A stretch of 14,856 nt of DNA from DAIOSQ01 sp036752465 (GTDB lineage Bacteria; Pseudomonadota; Gammaproteobacteria; Legionellales; Legionellaceae): NCBI GenBank assembly GCA_036752465.1, contig DAIOSQ010000053.1, positions 1-14,856 on the forward strand, written 5' to 3'. Under the pieces are notes generated by a model that was given only the letters and a program-made list of their open reading frames with translations, was not told the DNA's origin and ran no database searches. The position numbers were made by a program, and so were the translations under genes. Below are positions 1 through 6,395 of the stretch, in pieces. How positions within the stretch are numbered: the first letter of the stretch is position 1; each line of letters opens with the position of its first letter.

Positions 1-1016
1 GGATTGATGTCCATGCTACTGTTCGGGTCGGTGCCCCAAAACACCGTGATGGGCGCCTGTGCGTAGTCAATCGAGCGGTTAATGCCGCAGTTTTGGTACC
101 AGAAATTGCGGCAACTCTGCAATATGCTCTCGATAACTGGTCAACAGTGGTCGATCCATTACAAGCTGTTTATCTGCAGTTAAATCAAGGACTACGTAGC
201 GATGCCTTCACGCTTGATCCCAAACAATTGTGCGCACCCTTACCGCGCGCTTATCAATGGGCTGATGGCAGTGCATATGTCAACCATGTTGAATTGGTGC
301 GCAAAGCACGACAAGCTGAAATGCCGGAAAAATTTTGGACTGACCCACTCATGTATCAAGGTGGATCAGACAGTTTCTTAGGGCCACGCGATCCTATCCT
401 CGTGACTGACGAAGCATATGGTATTGATTTTGAAGCAGAGGTCGCCGTCATCACCGATGATGTCGCTATGAATATTTCGTCAGAACAAGCCAAGCAGCAT
501 ATACGCCTGATTATGTTGGTTAATGATGTGTCGCTACGGCATCTGGTGGCCGATGAACTGGCCAAAGGGTTTGGATTTTTTCAATCTAAACCTTCCAGTA
601 GCTTTTCGCCTGTCGCTGTGACCCCAGATGAACTGGGCTCCGCCTGGGATGGGGAGCGTTTAAGCCTACCGCTGTATAGTTATCTGAATGCGCAATTGTT
701 TGGTCATCCCAATGCGGGGCATGACATGACGTTTGGTTTTCATCAATTAATTGCCCACGCAGCAAAAACCAGGAAGCTGTCTGCCGGCACTATCATTGGC
801 TCTGGTACCGTATCTAATCTGGATAGAACACTTGGCTCATCCTGCATTGCGGAAAAGCGCATGTTAGAAACCTTACAAGATGGCAAGCCGAGCACATCTT
901 TTATGCATTTTGGGGATGTTGTGCGCATTGAAATGCTCGATGCACAGCAGATGAGCATTTTTGGCGCCATAGAGCAGACCATTATCCAGACAGGATCATC
1001 ACATGAAACTCTATAA
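1..1016 (+). CDS. Fumarylacetoacetate hydrolase family protein (fumarylacetoacetase), 5'-partial
   Basis: Probably the last enzyme of tyrosine/homogentisate breakdown, hydrolysing fumarylacetoacetate to fumarate and acetoacetate in the cytoplasm. Family marks seen: the acidic metal-binding motif DFEAEVAV (Glu codons at 432 and 438), the next metal-ligand Asp in LVNDVS (codon 525), the lysine of FQSKP (codon 588), and GSGTVSN near 800. The frame is open from base 3, and the part before the first in-frame start-like codon (TTG at 93) already reads like the family N-terminus (RDGRLCVVNRAV). There is no ATG or GTG in frame from base 3 to 93, so the true start lies a few codons left of the window and the TTG is internal. 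The stop overlaps maiA by 14 bases, so the two are translationally linked. That neighbour supports fumarylacetoacetase over other members of the superfamily. Upstream hmgA or hppD genes would be expected but are outside the window. Confidence 0.9.
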   Translation, partial: IDVHATVRVGAPKHRDGRLCVVNRAVNAAVLVPEIAATLQYALDNWSTVVDPLQAVYLQLNQGLRSDAFTLDPKQLCAPLPRAYQWADGSAYVNHVELVRKARQAEMPEKFWTDPLMYQGGSDSFLGPRDPILVTDEAYGIDFEAEVAVITDDVAMNISSEQAKQHIRLIMLVNDVSLRHLVADELAKGFGFFQSKPSSSFSPVAVTPDELGSAWDGERLSLPLYSYLNAQLFGHPNAGHDMTFGFHQLIAHAAKTRKLSAGTIIGSGTVSNLDRTLGSSCIAEKRMLETLQDGKPSTSFMHFGDVVRIEMLDAQQMSIFGAIEQTIIQTGSSHETL

Positions 1017-1626
1017 CTACTATCGATCGTCTGCCAGTTACCGTGTGCGTATCGCTCTAAATATTAAACAAATAAACTACGAGGTCAAAAATATCAATTT
1101 GGTCCCTGAAGTTTTGGATCAACGACAACCCGCGTACTTGGCATTAAATCCACAAGGTTTGGTACCAACTTTAGAAGAAAATGGACATGTACTCTGTCAA
1201 TCGCTGTCAATTATCGAATATCTAGAAGAAATTTGTCCAAATCCACCTATTTTACCCAAAACACCGCTAGGCAAAGCTTATGTCCGTGGCTTGGCGATGA
1301 TCATTGCTAGTGATATGCATCCATTAAATAATCTGCGCGTGCTGCAGCAATTGAAAAGTCAGTTCAATGCCAGTGAAGAAAACATCCAAACCTGGTACCA
1401 TTTATGGCTGCAGCAGGGTTTTGATGCGTTCGAAAAACAGCTGGCCAACCAAAACAGAAAACATCCTGTGTGTTATGGCTCAACGGTCACTATCGCAGAC
1501 ATTTGCTTAATCCCTCAAGTGTATAATGCCAAACGCTTCGGTTTTCCATTGCATGGGTACCCATTAATCAATGAAATCGCTGACTACTGTAATGCTTTGC
1601 CAGATTTTAAAAGCGCGGCGCCGTAA
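1003..1626 (+). CDS. maiA: Maleylacetoacetate isomerase (zeta-class glutathione S-transferase)
   Basis: Glutathione-dependent cis-trans isomerase converting maleylacetoacetate to fumarylacetoacetate, the step just before the upstream hydrolase. The N-terminal thioredoxin-fold half carries the zeta-class signature SSASYRVRIALN (about residues 9-20), where the second Ser is the presumed catalytic residue. The Cys that follows in the eukaryotic SSCSWRVRIAL is Ala here, which I recall as common in bacterial members. GLVPTLEENG and QSLSIIEYLEE (glutathione-binding region, around residues 50-75) follow. The C-terminal helical domain has VTIADICLIPQVYNAKRF. At 207 residues it is slightly shorter than the usual 210-215. 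The ATG at 1003 has an AGGA eight bases upstream, inside the end of the hydrolase gene. The last 20 bases overlap the convergent membrane-protein gene, so the end may have been trimmed by a moved stop codon. Confidence 0.94.
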   Translation: MKLYNYYRSSASYRVRIALNIKQINYEVKNINLVPEVLDQRQPAYLALNPQGLVPTLEENGHVLCQSLSIIEYLEEICPNPPILPKTPLGKAYVRGLAMIIASDMHPLNNLRVLQQLKSQFNASEENIQTWYHLWLQQGFDAFEKQLANQNRKHPVCYGSTVTIADICLIPQVYNAKRFGFPLHGYPLINEIADYCNALPDFKSAAP

Positions 1627-2080
1627 AAATCTCAGGGAATACTGGCTGCCCCATAGGATGATCGTGCATGTGGTGTTGGTATCCAATGTAACGTAAATAA
1701 GACACACCCACAAGAACGCAGCCCAGTACTAACATGCCTGCCGCGAGGTAAAAGTAACGGTTACTGGTCAGCAGTTGCTTGAGATGAGCGGTGTATCGCT
1801 CGGGCATAAAAATCCAAAACAGCGATTTTAATAATACCAGCCAGCACAATATGGTGATTACCGTACGTGCGCCACCCCATACACTGTGCATTTCTACCAA
1901 GCAAATCCCTAAAAACAAACCCCGCATTGCGCAAGAAAACAGCGCTGGATCGGTAGGTTCAATTTTAGCAATAATGGCTTTACAGAAACTGACTTTGCTG
2001 AGCATGGCCAGACCCAAAACAATCATGGTCAGTCCAAAAACATTCCCTAAGAAAAATGATAACTGATGACTTTCAAACAT
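1607..2080 (-). CDS. Hypothetical four-helix inner-membrane protein with His/Met-rich C-terminal tail
   Basis: I do not recognise this 157-residue protein. It is very hydrophobic, with four likely membrane helices at about 6-27, 47-67, 72-93 and 108-131. Basic residues cluster in the loops after helix 1 (SKVSFCKAIIAKI) and after helix 3 (MPERYTAHLKQLLTSNR), which by the positive-inside rule puts both ends in the periplasm. The tail has a dense cluster, HHMHDHPM (residues 136-143), that could bind a metal such as copper, zinc or nickel; this is inference from composition only. The ATG at 2080 has a good AAGGGAT ribosome site a few bases upstream on the minus strand, so it is probably a real gene. 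It is convergent with maiA (20-base overlap) and divergent from asnS, so it is probably transcribed alone. Confidence 0.75.
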   Translation of the reverse strand: MFESHQLSFFLGNVFGLTMIVLGLAMLSKVSFCKAIIAKIEPTDPALFSCAMRGLFLGICLVEMHSVWGGARTVITILCWLVLLKSLFWIFMPERYTAHLKQLLTSNRYFYLAAGMLVLGCVLVGVSYLRYIGYQHHMHDHPMGQPVFPEIFTAPRF

Positions 2081-2211
2081 AGTTACATCCCTTTGTATGT
2101 TATATTACATTGATTAAAACGCAAATTCAGCCTATTTACAAATCCTCAGCGCTTTTTTCTTTTTTTGTCAAACGCAAAGGTGTATTATTGCCCTTTTATC
2201 TGGAGTTTGCT
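2081..2211. promoter_or_regulatory. Divergent promoter region between the membrane-protein gene and asnS
   Basis: These 131 bases must hold the promoters of two divergent genes. For asnS a TATTAT (2183-2188, one mismatch to the -10 consensus) would start transcription shortly before the TGGAG ribosome site at 2201-2205, but its -35 region is only a T-run with no clear consensus. For the minus-strand gene a TAATAT lies around 2100-2105 on that strand with only a weak -35. The asnS frame is open back to a TTG at 2110, but that stretch is low-complexity and unlike the family, so it is treated as leader rather than coding sequence. Confidence 0.4.
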
Positions 2212-3609
2212 ATGAGCAACATTTTTGCTATCAAAGCTTGCCTAGAAGGTCAGGTTGCTCTCGGCCACACAGTAACCGTCCAAGGATGGGTAAGAACACG
2301 TCGCGACTCAAAAGCAGGTTTTTCCTTTATTGCTTTACATGATGGCTCATGTTTTGCCCCAATACAAATTGTCGCCCCACAAACACTGCACAATTATCAA
2401 CAAATTTTAAAACTCACGGCAGGTTGCTCGCTCACCGCCACTGGCACGTTGGTGGCATCGCAGGGTGGTGGCCAAAACGTTGAGCTACAGGCTGAAACTA
2501 TTCACATCATCGGGTGGGTTGAGAACCCAGATAGCTACCCAATTGCTGCCAAGCGCCACACCTTAGAATATTTACGTGATGTCGCTCATCTACGCGTACG
2601 CACCAATACCATAGGAGCAGTTGCCCGTGTTCGCAATACGCTGTCACAAGCGATTCATCGCTATTTTCACGAACAGGGTTATCTGTGGGTACACACGCCT
2701 ATCATCACCCAAAATGATTGTGAGGGCGCTGGTGAGTTGTTTCGCGTCAGCACCCTGGATTTGCTGAATTTACCTAAAATCAACCAGCAAATCGATTTTA
2801 CTCAGGATTTTTTTGGCAAAGAGTCATTTTTGACGGTTTCAGGGCAATTAAACGCAGAGGCATATTGCCTAGCTCTGTCCAAGGTATACACATTTGGTCC
2901 TACATTTCGCGCAGAAAATTCCAATACCAGTCGCCATTTGGCCGAGTTCTGGATGGTAGAGCCGGAGCTTGCCTTTGCTACATTAGATGATATCTGTGCA
3001 CTAAGCCAATCTTTGCTGCAATACCTTTGTCAAACAGTTCTGCATGAGCGCAGCGATGATATGCATTTTTTTAATCAATTTATAGATGACCAATGCATTG
3101 CACGTCTCGAACATATTGTCACTTCAACATTTGAAATCATGCCGTATTGTGATGCCATCAAAGCATTAGAAAAAGCCAAAAGGAGCTTTGAATATCCGGT
3201 GGCCTTTGGTTTGGATCTGCAATCAGAACACGAACGTTATCTGGCCGAAGAACTCTGCAAAAAACCGGTGATAGTCACCAACTATCCCAAAGACATCAAA
3301 AGTTTTTACATGCGGGTTAACGAAGATGGTGTGACCGTAGCTGCCATGGATGTATTGGCACCGGGTATAGGTGAAATCATTGGCGGTAGTCAGCGTGAAG
3401 AGCGATTGGAAGTACTCGATCAACGCATGGCTGATTGTCATATTGATCCGCAAACATACCAATGGTATCGGGATTTACGTCGCTATGGCACAGTACCCCA
3501 TGCCGGATTTGGTTTAGGCTTAGAGCGATTGGTTAGTTATGTCACCGGCATAGCCAATATCCGCGATGTCATACCATTTCCGCGCACGCCAGGACATGCA
3601 GAATATTAA
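2212..3609 (+). CDS. asnS: Asparagine--tRNA ligase
   Basis: Cytoplasmic class IIb aminoacyl-tRNA synthetase that charges tRNA-Asn with asparagine using ATP. From the ATG at 2212 it has 465 residues, almost exactly the E. coli length (466). The N-terminal OB-fold anticodon-binding domain (about 1-115) contains VQGWVRTRRDSKAGFSF. The catalytic domain has motif 2 (FRAENSNTSRH, 232-242) and motif 3 (GFGLGLERL, 432-440), with DVLAPGIGEIIGGSQREERL at 380-399 and the RDVIPFPRTP ending typical of AsnS. The start at 2212 is preferred over the TTG at 2110 because it has TGGAG six bases upstream, begins where the family begins and gives the family length. The gene stands alone and converges on map with a gap of only 16 bases. 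Having both a dedicated AsnS and its full motifs suggests direct tRNA-Asn charging rather than the amidotransferase route. Confidence 0.97.
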   Translation: MSNIFAIKACLEGQVALGHTVTVQGWVRTRRDSKAGFSFIALHDGSCFAPIQIVAPQTLHNYQQILKLTAGCSLTATGTLVASQGGGQNVELQAETIHIIGWVENPDSYPIAAKRHTLEYLRDVAHLRVRTNTIGAVARVRNTLSQAIHRYFHEQGYLWVHTPIITQNDCEGAGELFRVSTLDLLNLPKINQQIDFTQDFFGKESFLTVSGQLNAEAYCLALSKVYTFGPTFRAENSNTSRHLAEFWMVEPELAFATLDDICALSQSLLQYLCQTVLHERSDDMHFFNQFIDDQCIARLEHIVTSTFEIMPYCDAIKALEKAKRSFEYPVAFGLDLQSEHERYLAEELCKKPVIVTNYPKDIKSFYMRVNEDGVTVAAMDVLAPGIGEIIGGSQREERLEVLDQRMADCHIDPQTYQWYRDLRRYGTVPHAGFGLGLERLVSYVTGIANIRDVIPFPRTPGHAEY

Positions 3610-3625
3610 CCTGAAAAACAGGCGG

Positions 3626-4420
3626 CTACAACCCCGTGCTAAAAACCGCGCTTTCTTCGGCACGCGCTGTCAGCACCTCAAACCCGTCTGCAGTGACCAA
3701 AATAGTATGTTCCCATTGGGCCGAGAGTTTGCGATCCTTGGTCAGGGCCACTGGCCAATCATTTTTTTTGATGTGTTTAACCTCTGGCCTGCCCTGGTTA
3801 ATCATTGGCTCAATCGTAAAGGTCATACCTTCTTGTAGCGCAACCCCTGTTCCAGGTTTACCATAGTGGGTAATTTGTGGCTCTTCGTGCATTTTCGTGC
3901 CAATGCCATGGCCACAATATTCGCGTACCACAGAATAATGGTTGCTTTCAGCATGTGCTTGAATGGCATGGCCGATATCACCTAAGGTAGTACCCGGTCT
4001 AACCACCCGAATCGCGCGATACAAACATTCTTGAGTCACGTCAACCAAACGCTGCGCGTGACTAGATACTTGCCCGATACAGAACATCTTACTGCTGTCT
4101 CCGAAATAATTATCATGTTTTACGGTCACATCAACATTGACAATATCACCCTTCTTCAAGATTTGTTTGGTTGAAGGCATGCCATGACAAATCACATGAT
4201 TAAGCGAGGTGTTCACACAGTAAGGATAACCATATTGTCCCTTACTGCCGGGAGTCGTTTGTAAGGTATTGACAATATAATCTTCACAAAATTGTTCGAT
4301 ATCCATTGTCGTCATGCCTGGCTGAATAATGGCACTTAGGGCCTCTAACACCATTGCAGTCTTGCGGCCAGCAATGCGCATTTTTGCGATTTCATCAGCG
4401 GATTTAATTAAGAAATTCAT
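3626..4420 (-). CDS. map: Type I methionine aminopeptidase
   Basis: Dinuclear-metal peptidase that removes the initiator methionine from new proteins at the ribosome. At 264 residues it matches the E. coli enzyme, and the metal ligands fall at almost identical positions: Asp97 (NVDVT), Asp108 (FGDSS), His171 (CGHGIG), Glu204 (TIEP) and Glu237 (WEHT). The conserved His79 (CHG) and His178 (MHEEP) are also present, so the active site is intact. There is no N-terminal zinc-finger extension, which is normal for the bacterial type I form. The start at 4420 is divergent from xseA with 46 bases between. It has only a weak ribosome site (GAG about nine bases upstream), so expression may be modest. In many proteobacteria map sits beside rpsB or glnD; neither is in this window. 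Confidence 0.97.
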   Translation of the reverse strand: MNFLIKSADEIAKMRIAGRKTAMVLEALSAIIQPGMTTMDIEQFCEDYIVNTLQTTPGSKGQYGYPYCVNTSLNHVICHGMPSTKQILKKGDIVNVDVTVKHDNYFGDSSKMFCIGQVSSHAQRLVDVTQECLYRAIRVVRPGTTLGDIGHAIQAHAESNHYSVVREYCGHGIGTKMHEEPQITHYGKPGTGVALQEGMTFTIEPMINQGRPEVKHIKKNDWPVALTKDRKLSAQWEHTILVTADGFEVLTARAEESAVFSTGL

Positions 4421-4466
4421 GTATAGTACTCGTAAAATCTATATCATAACATAAGCATCGGTTTGT
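4421..4466. promoter_or_regulatory. Short divergent intergenic region between map and xseA
   Basis: Only 46 bases separate the two start codons, so the two promoters must overlap each other or extend into the coding starts. On the minus strand a TTGTCA lies inside the first codons of xseA, with a TATGAT 19 bases further on; the spacing is long, so this is a weak candidate for map. On the plus strand TATCAT (4442-4447) could be a -10 for xseA but has no recognisable -35. No Shine-Dalgarno is visible before xseA. Confidence 0.3.
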
Positions 4467-5795
4467 ATGACAACTTCTGCGGTATTCAGCGTCAGCCAAT
4501 TGAATCGTCAAATTAAGCTCTGGCTGGAGCATGACATTGGAATGGTTTTTGTTGAAGGCGAATTATCCAATGTTAGCAAACCTTCTTCTGGTCATTACTA
4601 TTTCACCCTAAAAGATCAGCAAGCGCAAATCAGATGCGCGTACTTTCGCAACCGACAACTAACTATCGGGGCTGAACTCATGCAAAATGGCCAGCGCGTT
4701 GTAGCGCATGGCCGTTTGAGTCTCTATGAAGCGCGAGGCGATTACCAATTAATAGTCGAAAGCATGCGCGATTATGGGCTGGGTGAACTTTATCGTCAAT
4801 TTGAACTGCTTAAAACCAAGCTACAACAAGAAGGCTTGTTCGATCGCCCGCGCCAAGCCTTACCAAAATTTCCGCGTTGCATAGGTGTCATCACGTCACC
4901 CAGCGGCGCTGCTCTGCAAGATATCTTAACAACTTTGCAACGACGCTATCCACTGGCCACAGTCCGCATATATGCGAGCGAAGTACAGGGGCAACAAGCA
5001 CATCTGCAATTAATAGCAGCTCTCGCTAAAGCCAATCAAGAAGCACACGCGGAGGTTCTGATCTTAGCCCGCGGCGGCGGTAGCATTGAAGATCTATGGG
5101 CATTTAATCAGGAAACACTGGTACGTGTGGTTGCACACAGTCATATTCCTGTCGTCACAGGGGTTGGCCATGAAACTGATTTTACCATGGTAGACTTTGT
5201 GGCAGATCTACGAGCCGCCACACCAACCGCAGCAGCTGAAGCGGTAACACCTGATGCTGCTTATTTATTGCCACAAATCCAGCATTATGCAGCTCGATTA
5301 TTGCTGGCAGCGCAAGCTTCCCTGCAGCAGGCAAAATTCAAGATAGAGCAATTGACTCAAAAAATAATCTCACCCAAACAACGTCTGCAAGCACAATGGC
5401 AAACACTGGATTATCTTGAGCAACGGTTGTTGAGTGGCGGCATACGCATGGCCCACATCAGAGCTCAGCAGTTACAAGCCATAGAAGCGAAGCTACAGAA
5501 TAACAATCCTTTGATCATGCTTAGCCAAACCAAACAATCCTTGCACATACTCACCACCAAGATGCAAACGCACCTGAAACAGCGCGTACAGACCCTCTGG
5601 CAAGTATTGAGCACCCACATGGCCAGTTTACATGCACTCAGCCCATTAGCTACCTTAGATCGCGGCTATTCAATTACCCAGCTTGATGGTGCAGTGGTAT
5701 TGCACAGCCAGCAGGTGGCTTTGCATGATAGGATTACAGTACGTTTAGCTCATGGTCATTTATTATGTGAGGTACTAGCAAAGGAGGTCACATGA
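4467..5795 (+). CDS. xseA: Exodeoxyribonuclease VII large subunit
   Basis: Catalytic subunit of exonuclease VII, which with several small XseB subunits degrades single-stranded DNA from both ends into acid-soluble pieces during repair. The N-terminal OB-fold (about 1-100) shows VEGELSNVSKPSSGHYYFTL. The catalytic core has ITSPSGAALQDIL (Asp152), ARGGGSIEDLW (Arg202) and GVGHETDFTMVDFVADLRA (His235, Asp238), matching the residues I recall for E. coli XseA (Asp155, Arg205, His238, Asp241) with a constant offset of three. A long Gln-rich, probably coiled-coil region follows (about 270-395), ending in the conserved LSPLATLDRGYSI. At 442 residues it is full length. The ATG at 4467 fits the family N-terminus although no ribosome site is seen. 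The stop overlaps the next start as ATGA, so the rhomboid gene is in the same operon. xseB is not in this window. Confidence 0.97.
   Translation: MTTSAVFSVSQLNRQIKLWLEHDIGMVFVEGELSNVSKPSSGHYYFTLKDQQAQIRCAYFRNRQLTIGAELMQNGQRVVAHGRLSLYEARGDYQLIVESMRDYGLGELYRQFELLKTKLQQEGLFDRPRQALPKFPRCIGVITSPSGAALQDILTTLQRRYPLATVRIYASEVQGQQAHLQLIAALAKANQEAHAEVLILARGGGSIEDLWAFNQETLVRVVAHSHIPVVTGVGHETDFTMVDFVADLRAATPTAAAEAVTPDAAYLLPQIQHYAARLLLAAQASLQQAKFKIEQLTQKIISPKQRLQAQWQTLDYLEQRLLSGGIRMAHIRAQQLQAIEAKLQNNNPLIMLSQTKQSLHILTTKMQTHLKQRVQTLWQVLSTHMASLHALSPLATLDRGYSITQLDGAVVLHSQQVALHDRITVRLAHGHLLCEVLAKEVT
5781..5787 (+). promoter_or_regulatory. Strong ribosome binding site for the rhomboid gene
   Basis: A near-perfect AAGGAGG lies inside the last codons of xseA, five bases before the ATG at 5792. 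Together with the ATGA stop/start overlap it supports that start and suggests efficient translation of the protease independent of coupling, in contrast to xseA, which has no visible ribosome site. Confidence 0.8.
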
Positions 5796-6370
5796 GCTTG
5801 GAAGAACTCTCAACCCATTTGCAAATATTCATTTTACAAACCAAGCTCAACACGCATACCCTCATCCTGGTCGTCTGTACCCTATGGGGCGTATATCTGC
5901 TCAATCTGCTGCTACAGCGACGACTATTTTGCTTTGGCATTGTCCCTAGACGTTGGTATGGCTTGCCCGGTATCCTCTGCGCCCCACTGCTGCATGCCAA
6001 TTTTAATCATCTTTTTTTTAATACCGTGCCGCTGGTCGTTTTGAGTGATTTTTTGTTATATAACGGTGCAGCCTATTATATTCAAGCAACCTTAGGCATT
6101 ACGCTGTTGTGTGGTTTGTTCATTTGGCTGATTTGCAAGCCAGGTATCTATATTGGTGCAAGTGCTGTTATCACCGGCTATTGGGGATTATTGGTATCTG
6201 GGATTTATCAACAAGGCACCTTTATGGCCATCATCCTCGGACTGGTCAGTGTTTATTATTTTGCCGGGATTTTGTCAGGATTATTTCCCAAACAAAACGG
6301 TGGCTCCTGGCAAGGACATGCCTGTGGTTTGGCTGCTGGGCTGGTATATAGTGTCTTGTCTGCTGGATAG
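5792..6370 (+). CDS. Rhomboid family intramembrane serine protease
   Basis: A compact polytopic membrane protein of 192 residues with about six hydrophobic segments and no soluble domain, typical of small bacterial rhomboids. Rhomboids cut transmembrane segments within the membrane with a Ser-His dyad. Candidate residues are present: Ser124 in IGASAVITG (the GxSx motif) and His176 in QGHACGLAAG on the last helix. The HxxxN motif HLFFN (His73, Asn77) matches the oxyanion-side His150/Asn154 region of GlpG. All expected residues are present, so it is likely active. The substrate is unknown. It follows xseA with an ATGA overlap and a strong ribosome site, so it is co-expressed with exonuclease VII; no functional link between them is known to me. 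It is convergent with the RND pump gene, 25 bases away. Confidence 0.85.
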   Translation: MSLEELSTHLQIFILQTKLNTHTLILVVCTLWGVYLLNLLLQRRLFCFGIVPRRWYGLPGILCAPLLHANFNHLFFNTVPLVVLSDFLLYNGAAYYIQATLGITLLCGLFIWLICKPGIYIGASAVITGYWGLLVSGIYQQGTFMAIILGLVSVYYFAGILSGLFPKQNGGSWQGHACGLAAGLVYSVLSAG

Positions 6371-6393
6371 CAGTCGTGTCTATTATGCCAGCA
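6361..6393. terminator. Possible bidirectional hairpin between convergent genes
   Basis: TGCTGG (6361-6366) pairs with CCAGCA (6388-6393), and inside it ATAG can pair with CTAT, leaving a four-base bulge. It spans the rhomboid stop codon and lies between two convergent genes, where a shared terminator would be expected. No T-run follows on either strand, so it is not a classical intrinsic terminator and may be incidental. Confidence 0.25.
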
Positions 6394-6395
6394 TC

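Noticed and set aside
2151..2167. T-rich run after AGCGCT as an intrinsic terminator
   Set aside because: There is no GC-rich stem in front of it, and it lies in the leader between divergent genes, not after one.
2110..2211. A 34-residue N-terminal extension of AsnS from a TTG codon
   Set aside because: The ATG at 2212 has a proper ribosome site and gives the exact family length; the extension has no resemblance to the family and overlaps the promoter region.
3610..3622. CCTG-AAAAA-CAGG hairpin between asnS and map as a shared terminator
   Set aside because: The stem is only four base pairs and no T-run follows on either strand.
5788..6000. Minus-strand frame rich in Arg and Ser opposite the rhomboid start
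   Set aside because: It is antisense to a gene with a clear family match and start.
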